From assembly GCA_031278025.1 (NCBI GenBank), contig JAITLF010000264.1:1-20283 (forward strand): DNA of 20,283 nt, written 5' to 3'. Below, in pieces: positions 7,730 through 15,294 of the stretch (position 1 is the stretch's first letter; every line of letters starts with the position of its first letter). The notes under the pieces are model-generated. The model saw only the letters and a program-made list of their open reading frames with translations, searched no databases and was not told where the DNA came from. The translations under genes were made by a program, and so were the position numbers. This DNA is from Treponema sp. (lineage in GTDB: Bacteria; Spirochaetota; Spirochaetia; Treponematales; Breznakiellaceae).

Positions 7730-8753
7730 AGCCGGCGGGCGAAAGGCCGTATTCTTTCAGAATGAGCCGGTAATCGGCTATGGCGCCGGCATGAACGAGG
7801 CGATCCCTTAATTGATTGCCCCCCGGAATACCCAGCCGGCCGCCTTTGGTATAGGCACAGAACTGCTTCCGCATCTCCAGGCAGGCGGTTCTCTCGCCCA
7901 GGTCCTCCGCCAGCAAAAGAAGATGGCGGAAGGCTGCGGCAAGGCGTTCTCTGGGCAGCGGCGGGGTGTACGCGCCGCCGGTAAGACGGGCCCGTGCCGC
8001 GGCGAAGATGAAGGGGTTCCCTATGGCGCCGCGGGCGAACATGACGGCGGCGCAGCCCGTCTCCCGGAGCATGCGCTCGGCATCCTCCGGGGCGGAGAGG
8101 TCCCCGGACCCCGCCACCGGAATCTTGAGCCGGGATGCCAGGTCCGCGATGTGGGACCAGTCGCTTTTGCCGCCATAGCCCTGGGCGCGGGTCCGGGGGT
8201 GCAGGGTAACCAGGGCGGCTCCGGCCTCCTGGCAGGCGGCGGCGGCCTCCCGGTAGTTGAGGGCGGCGGAATCCCAGCCGGACCGCATCTTCACCGTTAC
8301 CGGGACGCCGCCCAGGGCTTCCGCCGAGGCGCGGACTGCCCCTTCCACCACCCGGCCCAGGACCGCGGGGTCCCGCATCAACGCGGAACCGGCCCCGGCC
8401 TTGACGACTTTGGGAACTGGACACCCGCTGTTGACATCCACCGCCTCCGGGTGGAAAGGTGCAAGACGCAGGACCGCCCGGTACATTACCTCCGGATTAG
8501 CGCCGAAAAGCTGGATGGCGTAACGGGCTTCCCCCTGGCCCCGGCGGAGCAGGGCCCCGCTTTTGGAGGTGTTCGGATCAGCGGGCAAGCGAACCAGGGC
8601 TTCCGCGGAAACGAGCTCGGTATAGGTAAAGTCCGCTCCCTGGTCAACGCAAAGAGACCGGAAGGCCCGATCCGAATAACCCGCCACCGGGGCGAGAAAA
8701 AGGTTGCCGGGCAGGGAAAGAGAACCGATGGTTACCGGACGATAGAGGCTCAC
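7728..8753 (-). CDS. dusB: tRNA-dihydrouridine synthase, DusB-like
   Basis: This FMN-dependent enzyme reduces specific uridines in the tRNA D-loop region to dihydrouridine. The 341-residue product carries the family landmarks in order: LAPVAGYSDRAFR (20-32, flavin-binding), QLFG (81-84), NSGCP with the catalytic Cys at about 111, KAGAGSALMRDP, VKMRSGW, LHPRTRAQGYGGKSDW, and the phosphate-binding AGSGDLSAPEDAERML with MFARGAIGNPFIF. EMRKQFCAYTKG marks the C-terminal tRNA-binding helical domain. I chose the GTG at 8753 because it overlaps the tatD stop as GTGA and puts the N-terminus where relatives begin. An in-frame GTG at 8792 would add 13 residues and overlap tatD by 43 bases. Assignment to the DusB subgroup rather than another bacterial Dus is from overall pattern only. 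Confidence 0.88.
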   Translation of the reverse strand: MSLYRPVTIGSLSLPGNLFLAPVAGYSDRAFRSLCVDQGADFTYTELVSAEALVRLPADPNTSKSGALLRRGQGEARYAIQLFGANPEVMYRAVLRLAPFHPEAVDVNSGCPVPKVVKAGAGSALMRDPAVLGRVVEGAVRASAEALGGVPVTVKMRSGWDSAALNYREAAAACQEAGAALVTLHPRTRAQGYGGKSDWSHIADLASRLKIPVAGSGDLSAPEDAERMLRETGCAAVMFARGAIGNPFIFAAARARLTGGAYTPPLPRERLAAAFRHLLLLAEDLGERTACLEMRKQFCAYTKGGRLGIPGGNQLRDRLVHAGAIADYRLILKEYGLSPAG

Positions 8754-9526
8754 TTGTTCGGGAGGCCGAAAAACCGGTTGGAATTTTCCCACAACGTAGC
8801 GCAGAGTTCTTCTTCATCTAATTCCAACATATCGGCCAGGAAACGGGCCGTCAGGGGCAGGTACCTGGGCATGTTCCGTTTACCCCGGTAATCCGCGGGA
8901 ACCATGAAGGGGCTTTCGGACTCAATAAGGATACGGTCCAGCGGCAGCACTTCTATGGTTTCGTGGAGGTTCCGGGCGTTCCGGTAGGTCAAATTACCCG
9001 CAAAGGAGAAGTAAAGATTCAGGTTCAGGGCCTTTTTAGCGTATTCGGCGCCCTCGGAATAGCAGTGGAGCACCCCTCCCTTGGGCGGCAGCCGATCCTT
9101 AAGAATATCAAGTACATCGTGGCCGGCGTCGCGGTTGTGGATGATAACCGGCATGTCCAGCTTTGCCGCCAAATCAAGCTGGGTAATGAAAAGCTCAATT
9201 TGGGAATTCTTATCGCCGAATTTGCGGTAATAGTCCAGCCCTATCTCCCCTACCGCCACGACACGGGGAAGATGAACGCTTTGTTCTATGGTTTGAAGCC
9301 ATCCTTTTCCGGGGTTCTGCACCTCCGACGGACTAACGCCTACCGCATGGAAAACGTTCGCGGCGGATTTAAGATTTTCGTACACCGTCTTAAAATCATG
9401 AAGGCTATTACATATTGAAACAAGCCGCGACACGGAGGCCAGCCTGGCTTCCTGAATCACTATGAGTTGTTCAATAGGGTCATCGCAAATAAGCCCAATA
9501 TGGGCATGAGTATCAAAATACTGCAT
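8750..9526 (-). CDS. tatD: TatD-family metal-dependent hydrolase (DNase-like)
   Basis: TatD proteins are TIM-barrel metallohydrolases, several of which are 3'-5' exonucleases acting on DNA or RNA. The 258-residue protein has the usual length. Metal ligands are visible: DTHAH (His7, His9), VGEIGLDYY (Glu94), PVIIHNRDA (His130) and VLHCYS (His154). The segment that normally reads ETDSP, whose Asp completes the metal site, reads ESESP here (202-206), so Glu204 replaces Asp. It is followed by a good RGKRN-P motif, so the alignment is secure. The ATG at 9526 has only a weak GGAT upstream. The stop codon overlaps the dusB start, suggesting a two-gene operon transcribed from the 9527-9815 gap. Confidence 0.87.
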   Translation of the reverse strand: MQYFDTHAHIGLICDDPIEQLIVIQEARLASVSRLVSICNSLHDFKTVYENLKSAANVFHAVGVSPSEVQNPGKGWLQTIEQSVHLPRVVAVGEIGLDYYRKFGDKNSQIELFITQLDLAAKLDMPVIIHNRDAGHDVLDILKDRLPPKGGVLHCYSEGAEYAKKALNLNLYFSFAGNLTYRNARNLHETIEVLPLDRILIESESPFMVPADYRGKRNMPRYLPLTARFLADMLELDEEELCATLWENSNRFFGLPNK

Positions 9527-9815
9527 GGCTTATCCATTAAAGAAATGATTTTCGAAATTGTCCAAACTGGATGTATTTAGCATACCATATGATCCGCCTG
9601 CCGTCAATGAACAAATTGACCTGAACACACGCGCTTATGGGGCGTTATTCCCGCAACAACAGTACCCCTGTTCCCTCCGCTCACTCATGCGGATACTTTT
9701 TTGCCCCCACCTCCGGCCCTGAAAATTGTACGGACGTATTTTTGTACGGTTAAATTGCCGGTTCACGGCGTTTCGGTTGTTTTCACCCTATTTTTATGGT
9801 ATGGTAATTTCTATC
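9527..9815. promoter_or_regulatory. Divergent intergenic region between tatD and the FIST gene
   Basis: These 289 bases separate divergently transcribed units and hold no convincing gene. On the + strand TTGTTT (9777-9782) and TATGGT (9800-9805) are spaced by 17 bases and form a plausible sigma-70-type promoter. It would place transcription start only a few bases before the FIST ATG, so the message would be nearly leaderless. TTGTACGG occurs twice as a direct repeat (9726-9733 and 9742-9749), a 16-base step just upstream of the -35, and could be an operator. I see no clear promoter for tatD. Confidence 0.35.
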
Positions 9816-10979
9816 ATGATTAAATCGATATGCCTAAAAACTACAGAAGCGGATGATGTGGATGTTGCGGTTGCCGAGATAACCGGGCAGCTTGCGGGGG
9901 GAAAACTTCTGCGCCATTCTGTAGGAATAATTACCTGTTTTGCGGATTTTGTTAGTTCCGGGGTTGTTGCCGCCATGTCCGAACAACTACCCTTCCCTAT
10001 CGTGGGTACTACCACGCTGGCGGCAGCATCCAACGGTTTTCAGGGAGAGATAGTCCTGATTCTAACGGTGCTTACCAGCGACGATGTTGAATTTACTCTG
10101 GGAGCGACCGGTGCCATTACGGATGAGGATGAAGCGCCCTTCATGGCCGCCTGGGAAGCGGCAACCGCCGGGAAGCCGGGAAAGCCCAGTCTGATGTTGA
10201 GCTTTGCGCCCCTACTCCTGAATGTAGCCGCAGATTTTTACGCTGAAGTGTGGAGCCGCATAACCGGGAACATCCCCAACTTCGGTACCCTGGCGGTAGA
10301 TCATAACCAGGATTACCATGAGTCCCAGACCATTCTGGGAAAAGAGGCTTTTCGGGACCGGTATGTCTTCGTGCTTTTCTACGGAAACCTGGAGCCCGAA
10401 TTCTTTGTAGGCGGTTTATCGGAGGAAAAAGCCTTCAGGGAAAAGGGGGTGGTTACTTCTTCCCAGGGAAACCTGCTAAAAGAAGTCAATGGCCTCCCTG
10501 TGGCGGACTACCTGAGTTCATTGGGGCTCGAAAAGGACAAGAACGGGGTCTTTAAGGGGATCAACTCATTCCCCTTCATATTGAATTACAACGACGGGAT
10601 GCCTCCGGTTATCCGGGTGATGTTTGCCATTACCCCGGACGGATCGGCGGTCTGCGGGGGGAAGATTCCCAAGGGGGCGACTCTTATGGTGGGGGTCATC
10701 AACAGCGAAGAAGTCCTCACGATTTCCTCGGAGGTGCTTCAAAAGGCCAAAGAACGGGCTCAAGCGGGGGGGAAGAGCCTCCTCATTTTCTCCTGCGTGG
10801 GACGCTATTTTGCTCAAGGATTCAATACCACCGCCGAAATGGATAAGACCCAGGAAATACTGGGGGATACGCCCTTTCACCTTTGCTATTCCGGTACGGA
10901 ATTATGCCCGGTGACCGGAAAAGACGGAAAGATAACCAACCGCAGTCATAACGATACGATTATTGTGTGCGTAGTCTAA
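9816..10979 (+). CDS. FIST-domain signal-sensing protein
   Basis: FIST (FIST_N plus FIST_C) proteins are cytoplasmic ligand-sensing modules, proposed to bind small molecules such as amino acids, and found fused to or beside histidine kinases and methyl-accepting proteins. The 387-residue product fits this layout. The N-terminal half (about 20-190) has the glycine-rich strands PIVGTTTLAA, SLMLSFAPLL and FGTLAVDHNQDY with a conserved histidine. The C-terminal half (about 220-380) holds VNGLPVADYLSSLG, SFPFILNY, SLLIFSCVGRYFAQG, FHLCYSGTELCPV and HNDTIIVCVV. The CVGR and GTELCPV stretches are typical of FIST_C. The ATG at 9816 (MIKSI) was preferred to the in-frame TTG at 9726 because homology begins there. 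The gene is 15 bases from the kinase gene, so the pair is probably a sensor and its transmitter. Confidence 0.85.
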   Translation: MIKSICLKTTEADDVDVAVAEITGQLAGGKLLRHSVGIITCFADFVSSGVVAAMSEQLPFPIVGTTTLAAASNGFQGEIVLILTVLTSDDVEFTLGATGAITDEDEAPFMAAWEAATAGKPGKPSLMLSFAPLLLNVAADFYAEVWSRITGNIPNFGTLAVDHNQDYHESQTILGKEAFRDRYVFVLFYGNLEPEFFVGGLSEEKAFREKGVVTSSQGNLLKEVNGLPVADYLSSLGLEKDKNGVFKGINSFPFILNYNDGMPPVIRVMFAITPDGSAVCGGKIPKGATLMVGVINSEEVLTISSEVLQKAKERAQAGGKSLLIFSCVGRYFAQGFNTTAEMDKTQEILGDTPFHLCYSGTELCPVTGKDGKITNRSHNDTIIVCVV

Positions 10980-10994
10980 TAGCGATACGCTGGA

Positions 10995-12752
10995 ATGGCT
11001 ATGGGAAACAACGAAGAGACTCTGGCGGCTGAATTAAAGAGGGCCCGGCTTACCGTTAAAAAGCTCGAACGGGAACTCAAACTGGCCAATATCGCAATAG
11101 AGCGTAACAGAATCTCCGCTGAGGCAAAAGATAATTTAAGCAGAACTATCGCAGAAAAAAAGTCCGAGCTTGAAATGCACATGAATCTGCTCCTGGAGAA
11201 CTGCCCTGACATCATCATGCTTTTTAACAGCGAAGGCAGGATCGCCTATTGTACCGAGGCTTTCCTCAAGATAGCGGGAATAGCCGGTTTCGGCATGATA
11301 GCGGACCGGCATTACCGGCATATCCTGGGGAAATTCGGGTTCCAGTCATTGCTGGATCAGGTTGACGCGATTTATGTGCAGATGGACGGGAACAGCAAAT
11401 TTGCCCCCATAACCCTGCGTCACGCCATAGACTTCAGCGGCCAGGGGAATCTCAAGGATTACACCATACAGGTTACCCCGATGAAGGATGATGATGGGAA
11501 CAACCAGGGCGCCATGATCCTATTTTATGACGTTACCGAACTCCTTGAGGCGCGGCGGGAGGCCGAAAAGGCCAACAAGGCTAAGTCCGACTTCCTTGCC
11601 ACGGTATCTCACGAAATCCGTACACCCATGAACGCCATCATCGGCATTGCGGCCATACTGGAAAATACGGCGCTTACGGAGGAACAACGGAGGTACCTCA
11701 AAAAGATACAAAATTCCTCCTCCATACTCCTCGGCCTCATCAACGATGTTCTCGATTTTTCCAAGATTGAAGCCGGGAAGCTGGAAATTATAAACGACTA
11801 TTTCAGCCTGAATCACCTTCTGGATCATCTGCGGGAGGTTTTTGAACTCCTCCTCCAGGAAAAAGGCCTGGATTTCCGATGCGTCTTTTCCGACGAACTT
11901 CCACGGGTACTATACGGCGATGAAAAGCGTATAGGCCAAATCATCACCAACCTCCTTAACAACGCCTACAAGTACACCCATCAGGGGGGGGTGGTCCTAC
12001 GGGTTGACACGTCGCCCGCCGCATCAGGGCCGGGAGGGACGGGCGCGTCGTCCGATACCGCAACAATACGGTTTTCCGTGGAAGATACGGGCATAGGTAT
12101 CAAGCAGGATGCCATACCCCGGCTCTTCTCGGCCTTTGAGCAGCTTGACCTGGTGCGGAACAAGCAGGTTCAGGGAACGGGCCTGGGGCTGGCAATCACG
12201 AAACGCCTGTGCGACCTTATGAACGGCGTCATCTCCGTTACCAGTATTTACGACCAGGGATCGGTCTTTACGGTTATCCTCCCCCTCAAGACGGGAATGC
12301 CGGAAGACCTCCCTGCCGATGAACTGGCCGTAACATCCTTTAGCGCCCCCGGCGTCAAGGCGCTTTTGGTGGACGACATTAATATCAACCTGGAAATCGC
12401 TTCGTTCATGTTGAATTCCTTTGAAATCAACCCCGATACCGCAACAAGCGGTTCCGAATCCATAGAAATGGCGAAAAACACGGAATACGACATCATCTTC
12501 ATGGACCACATGATGCCCGAAATGGACGGCGTGGAGGCGATCAAGCGCATCCGGTCCTGGGGGGAACATAACGCGGTGGTTCCGGTTATCGCCCTGACGG
12601 CCAACGCGGTCTCCGGGGCCAGGGAAATGTTTTTGCAAAACGGTTTTGACGATCTCCTTTCCAAGCCCATAGAAGTCAAGACCCTGGCGGAGATTCTTCT
12701 TCGCTGGCTGCCCGGAGAACTGATAGTCAAGACCTGGGCCGCACAGAACTGA
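10995..12752 (+). CDS. Hybrid sensor histidine kinase with PAS and receiver domains
   Basis: This is a soluble 585-residue hybrid kinase with no membrane segment, so its input must be cytoplasmic. Domains in order: an N-terminal coiled coil (about 5-65, rich in Lys/Glu/Leu); a PAS domain (about 66-182, LENCPDIIMLFNSEGRIAYC to FYDVTEL); HisKA with KSDFLATVSHEIRTPMN, phospho-acceptor His206; and HATPase_c with the N box (ITNLLNNAYKY), G1 box (EDTGIGIK) and G2 box (GTGLGLAITK). A receiver domain (about 454-570) follows with acidic pair Asp460/461, phospho-acceptor Asp504 in FMDHMMPEMDG and Lys557 in SKPI. No DNA-binding or HPt output follows, so a separate partner must receive the phosphate. Position 15 bases after the FIST gene suggests that protein supplies the signal. 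ATG 10995 and ATG 11001 are both possible starts; no strong Shine-Dalgarno is visible. Confidence 0.92.
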   Translation: MAMGNNEETLAAELKRARLTVKKLERELKLANIAIERNRISAEAKDNLSRTIAEKKSELEMHMNLLLENCPDIIMLFNSEGRIAYCTEAFLKIAGIAGFGMIADRHYRHILGKFGFQSLLDQVDAIYVQMDGNSKFAPITLRHAIDFSGQGNLKDYTIQVTPMKDDDGNNQGAMILFYDVTELLEARREAEKANKAKSDFLATVSHEIRTPMNAIIGIAAILENTALTEEQRRYLKKIQNSSSILLGLINDVLDFSKIEAGKLEIINDYFSLNHLLDHLREVFELLLQEKGLDFRCVFSDELPRVLYGDEKRIGQIITNLLNNAYKYTHQGGVVLRVDTSPAASGPGGTGASSDTATIRFSVEDTGIGIKQDAIPRLFSAFEQLDLVRNKQVQGTGLGLAITKRLCDLMNGVISVTSIYDQGSVFTVILPLKTGMPEDLPADELAVTSFSAPGVKALLVDDININLEIASFMLNSFEINPDTATSGSESIEMAKNTEYDIIFMDHMMPEMDGVEAIKRIRSWGEHNAVVPVIALTANAVSGAREMFLQNGFDDLLSKPIEVKTLAEILLRWLPGELIVKTWAAQN

Positions 12753-12828
12753 CATGCCGTGCGAGCCGCTGCAAACGTTGTCGTAGGTAGAGCCGGTTGC
12801 GCTTCGCTCGTAAAATATTATAAACAGC

Positions 12829-12885
12829 GCCTGTTCCAAAACCCGCGTCGGCGGCTTTGTTGCCGCAGCTTCTGCATCACCATCC
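12829..12885 (-). repeat. Dispersed module, copy 2
   Basis: On the - strand this 57-base segment begins GGATGGTGATGCAGAAGC and ends GGGTTTTGGAACAGGC. It matches 7553-7605 over its whole length apart from a 6-base insertion (TGATGC), a 2-base deletion and four substitutions. It is preceded on that strand by the 21-bp mini-array at 12894-12956, the same order as in copy 1. The sequence 12753-12828 beside it contains no gene I can support, only a short motif shared with the yidD region (12799-12816). Confidence 0.75.
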
Positions 12886-12893
12886 AAAAAAGA

Positions 12894-12956
12894 ACGGTTT
12901 CCCGCCGGGAAAGAGCGGTTTCCTATCAGGAAACCCGGGTTTCTGATCCGGGAACC
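12894..12956 (-). repeat. Three-unit 21-bp palindromic mini-array
   Basis: Three adjacent 21-bp units carry the dyads TTTCCC-GCC-GGGAAA, TTTCCT-ATC-AGGAAA and TTTCTGATCCGGGAA. The stems vary in a complementary way (CCC/GGG in one, CCT/AGG in the next), which points to selection on, or spread of, the palindrome. The third unit resembles the TTTCTGATCAGGAAT family of the array at 6922-7194. The unit length and the neighbouring dispersed module tie this locus to the large island. Confidence 0.75.
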
Positions 12957-12993
12957 CCCCGGAAGGTGGGCGCGGCCCCTAGCCTCCGGGGGG
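12955..12993 (+). other. GC-rich hairpin downstream of the hybrid kinase gene
   Basis: CCCCCCGGA (12955-12963) and TCCGGGGGG (12985-12993) are perfect 9-base complements separated by 21 bases. More G- and C-runs follow to about 13030 (GGGGGGCCC, GGTCCCCCGCC). No T-run follows, so it is not a canonical terminator, but so stable a fold could stop transcription reaching the transposase fragment. Nothing else is evident in 12994-13085. Confidence 0.4.
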
Positions 12994-13098
12994 GCTGGGG
13001 GGCCCTTGGTCCCCCGCCAGGGCGCCCCGTGAGGACTTTGCGTAAATTGATAGCTCATACTCGTAGGAGATTGGCCGATAATAAAGCCAGAGGATGCT

Positions 13099-13632
13099 AT
13101 GTTAAAGCCGAATATAAAGTATCAAGTTACGCTAACCGTAGAGGAACGAAAAAAATTGAGGCAATTGATAGCCTCCGGAAGAACCGCCAGGTATCGGATA
13201 CGACATGCCCAGATATTGTTAGCCTTGGACGCGATACCCGAAAACAAGGATTGGACCGATAAAAAAATCGCCGAGGCTTACGGCACTTCGGAAAAAACCA
13301 TAGGCAATCTGCGGAAACGGTTTGTTGTGCAGGGGCTAAGTATGGCCCTGGAACGGAAAAAACGGGAAGTCCCGCCGGTCATCAAGATAGACCGGGCTGC
13401 GGAAGCCCGGATTATCGCTCTCACCTACACCCCCGCCCCCGAAGGGCGTAGCCGGTGGACCCTGCGGTTACTTGCCGATAAGGTTATTGAGGAAGGTCTT
13501 CTGGAAAGTATTTCCCCAACCGCCATAGGGAACCTGTTAAAGAAGACCGCGTTAAGCCATGGTTACAAGGCCCATGACGTTTCCAGGGGCCGGCAAGTTT
13601 CCACTCCCAGAGCGGTAGCGGACATAGCGTAG
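13099..13632 (+). pseudogene. IS630-family transposase, N-terminal fragment
   Basis: The 177-residue frame matches the DNA-binding half of IS630-type transposases: a helix-turn-helix region (RHAQILLALD, then WTDKKIAEAYGTSEKTIGNLRKRFVVQGL), the linker LERKKREVPPVIKIDRAAEARIIAL, and a second winged-helix segment (SRWTLRLLADKVIEEGL to ISPTAIGNLLKKTAL). After that point, where relatives continue into the WCIPP-type segment and the DDE catalytic domain, the sequence diverges (SHGYKAHDVSRGRQ) and stops. About half of the roughly 340-residue protein and all catalytic residues are missing. AGAGGA sits four bases before the ATG, so the fragment might still be translated. I found no terminal inverted repeats, so the element is a remnant. 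Confidence 0.75.
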
Positions 13633-13665
13633 GAGTTTGCGGGGCTTGAGGGAGGCCCAGCGGGT

Positions 13666-14469
13666 TCACGCGTCGGGTGTATTAAAAGCCTTGTCCGCCT
13701 GCCCGGAAAGCCATCCAATAATGGCCGCCGCTCTGTTCGTGAAGGAATTGCCTATGCGGGCCTTCATCCCCGGCAAAGACGGCGCCTTGATCAGAGAAAC
13801 CGCGTAGATAAGCAGATGATCCTCCGCGTCAATGACGGCCAGGATGGTGCGGAGTTTATTCTTCCCTACCATGCGGATAGGCCCGGAGTTCATGTCCGTA
13901 AGGTTTTGCTGAACCATGAGCAGGGCGTCGGGCCGGGCATGGTAATCATACCGATAGATGTTTTCCCCAAATTTTTTGTCTTTTTGCCGGACATAGAGGG
14001 TAAGGGCCTGGGGAGGCGTCCCGAACGCCGGATCCGGACGGGGGTTTCCGGTATCCGGCCCGTCTATAACAGTGGAACTTTCGTAGAGGGTGTCCATGCC
14101 TTTTTCGCTGACGGAATAATACCGCAGACCGGCGAGGGAGCTCATGGCAACCATGCCGTTGTACAGGGCGTTCCGCTCGGTTGCCGTCCAGACGTTTGCC
14201 GCCGCCCGTGCGGGCTTGGCATAGAGGTAAAGGTTTTCCACGATATACGAGGGGTCCACCTCGCCAATGGCGGCATCAATAAGAGATTGGCTGCTATAAT
14301 GATTGGGAGCAAGGAGTGGCCGGGCCTTTCGGGTCTGTACTTCCGTGAGGGTTTCCCCCCCGGTTAGCTTTGCCGCCCTTTCAGCGCCCACCGTTTCCTC
14401 CAGGGAAAGGGAAAAGGCCCCTTTAACGGGCAGAAACAGCAAAAAAAACAGGAAAGCGGATTTCATCAT
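13666..14469 (-). CDS. Exported protein of unknown function
   Basis: The 267-residue product opens with a signal peptide (MMKSAFLFFLLFLPVKGAFS, with AFS or AFSLS as a likely cleavage context), so it is exported to the periplasm. It is not a lipoprotein, as no lipobox Cys is present. The mature part shows a YNGMVAMSSLAGLRYYSVS segment, an ALTLYVRQKDKKFGENIYRYDY strand pair, an LLMVQQNL(T)DM segment and a C-terminal helical region. I recall similar-looking uncharacterised proteins in treponemes but cannot name a family with certainty. It lies 30 bases after the jag stop on the same strand and may be the last gene of that operon. AGGT about eight bases before the ATG is a modest ribosome-binding site. 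Confidence 0.75.
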   Translation of the reverse strand: MMKSAFLFFLLFLPVKGAFSLSLEETVGAERAAKLTGGETLTEVQTRKARPLLAPNHYSSQSLIDAAIGEVDPSYIVENLYLYAKPARAAANVWTATERNALYNGMVAMSSLAGLRYYSVSEKGMDTLYESSTVIDGPDTGNPRPDPAFGTPPQALTLYVRQKDKKFGENIYRYDYHARPDALLMVQQNLTDMNSGPIRMVGKNKLRTILAVIDAEDHLLIYAVSLIKAPSLPGMKARIGNSFTNRAAAIIGWLSGQADKAFNTPDA

Positions 14470-14499
14470 TACCGATACCTGAACATGAACGGACCGCCT

Positions 14500-15219
14500 T
14501 TATCGTATACCGCCCCGGTAATAGACCCGTACCTGCTTATAAAGCCCCTCTCCCTCGCTTTTGGTTTCCACATCGGCGATGTCGTTCAAGGTGGTATGGA
14601 TAAGCCGGCGGTCAAAAGGATTCATCGGCTCCAGCAGGATCGAGTTCCGGTTTTCCCGCACCTTATCGGCCACCGTGTAGGCCAGCCGCACCAGGGATTC
14701 CTCCCGGCGTATACGGTAATTCTCGCTGTCCAGGATGACCCGAATACCCTCCCGTGCGTGGCATCCCGCATAGAGATTCGTCAAAAGCTGAAGGGCATCC
14801 AGATTCTTCCCCTTCTTCCCGATTATGATGGAAGAATATTCCGAATCAATTTTTAAGCCGACCTTGTGTTCCTCCCGGAACAGGACCGAAACCGTCGCCT
14901 TATAGCCCATGCGGCTGATAAGCTCTTCAACGAACCCAATCACCTGCCGTTCAAAATCGGTTTTGGGTTCAGGGTCCCCAAAAACAGCCTGCTTGAATTG
15001 TTCCCGGTTGGAAGCTTCATCTTCGTCGTCTTCCGTCTCCTCGGAACTCGCCTCCGCATCATCCGTATGGACTTTAATTTTTACATACCCTCTTTTAAAT
15101 AACCCGGAACGATGGAACTCCAGGATTTCCACATCAAAGGCATCCTTTTCAAGACCAAGCTCCACCGCCGCCCGATCTATAGCTTCTTTTTCGGTACGGC
15201 CTTCAAATTCATATGTCAT
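14500..15219 (-). CDS. jag: Jag/KhpB RNA-binding protein (Jag-N, KH-II, R3H)
   Basis: Jag (KhpB, EloR) is a cytoplasmic single-strand nucleic-acid-binding protein that in Firmicutes works with KhpA in cell elongation and is almost always encoded beside yidC. The 239-residue protein has a Jag-N domain (1-52, YEFEGRTEKEAIDRAAVELGL), an acidic linker (53-75), a KH-II domain (about 88-165) with the GxxG loop in IIIGKKGKN (131-139), and an R3H domain (about 168-239) with Arg204 and His208 in RRLIH. The ATG at 15219 has AGGAG six bases upstream. An upstream in-frame start at 15249 would put that site inside the coding region, so I rejected it. It follows yidC after a 75-base gap, as usual in this block. 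Confidence 0.92.
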   Translation of the reverse strand: MTYEFEGRTEKEAIDRAAVELGLEKDAFDVEILEFHRSGLFKRGYVKIKVHTDDAEASSEETEDDEDEASNREQFKQAVFGDPEPKTDFERQVIGFVEELISRMGYKATVSVLFREEHKVGLKIDSEYSSIIIGKKGKNLDALQLLTNLYAGCHAREGIRVILDSENYRIRREESLVRLAYTVADKVRENRNSILLEPMNPFDRRLIHTTLNDIADVETKSEGEGLYKQVRVYYRGGIR

Positions 15220-15294
15220 AACGCGCTCCTCGCGAAAGAAATTGCACACACATACGACTTCGGGGCAAGCCCCGCAAATAAAACAGCGCGGATC

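Noticed and set aside
12024..13058. 344-residue open frame antisense to the hybrid kinase
   Set aside because: It overlaps the well-supported kinase HATPase and receiver domains and its other end is the repeat module. No recognisable domain appears in it.
13633..13665. Right end of the IS630 element
   Set aside because: No sequence here forms an inverted repeat with the region before 13099, and no TA duplication can be assigned.
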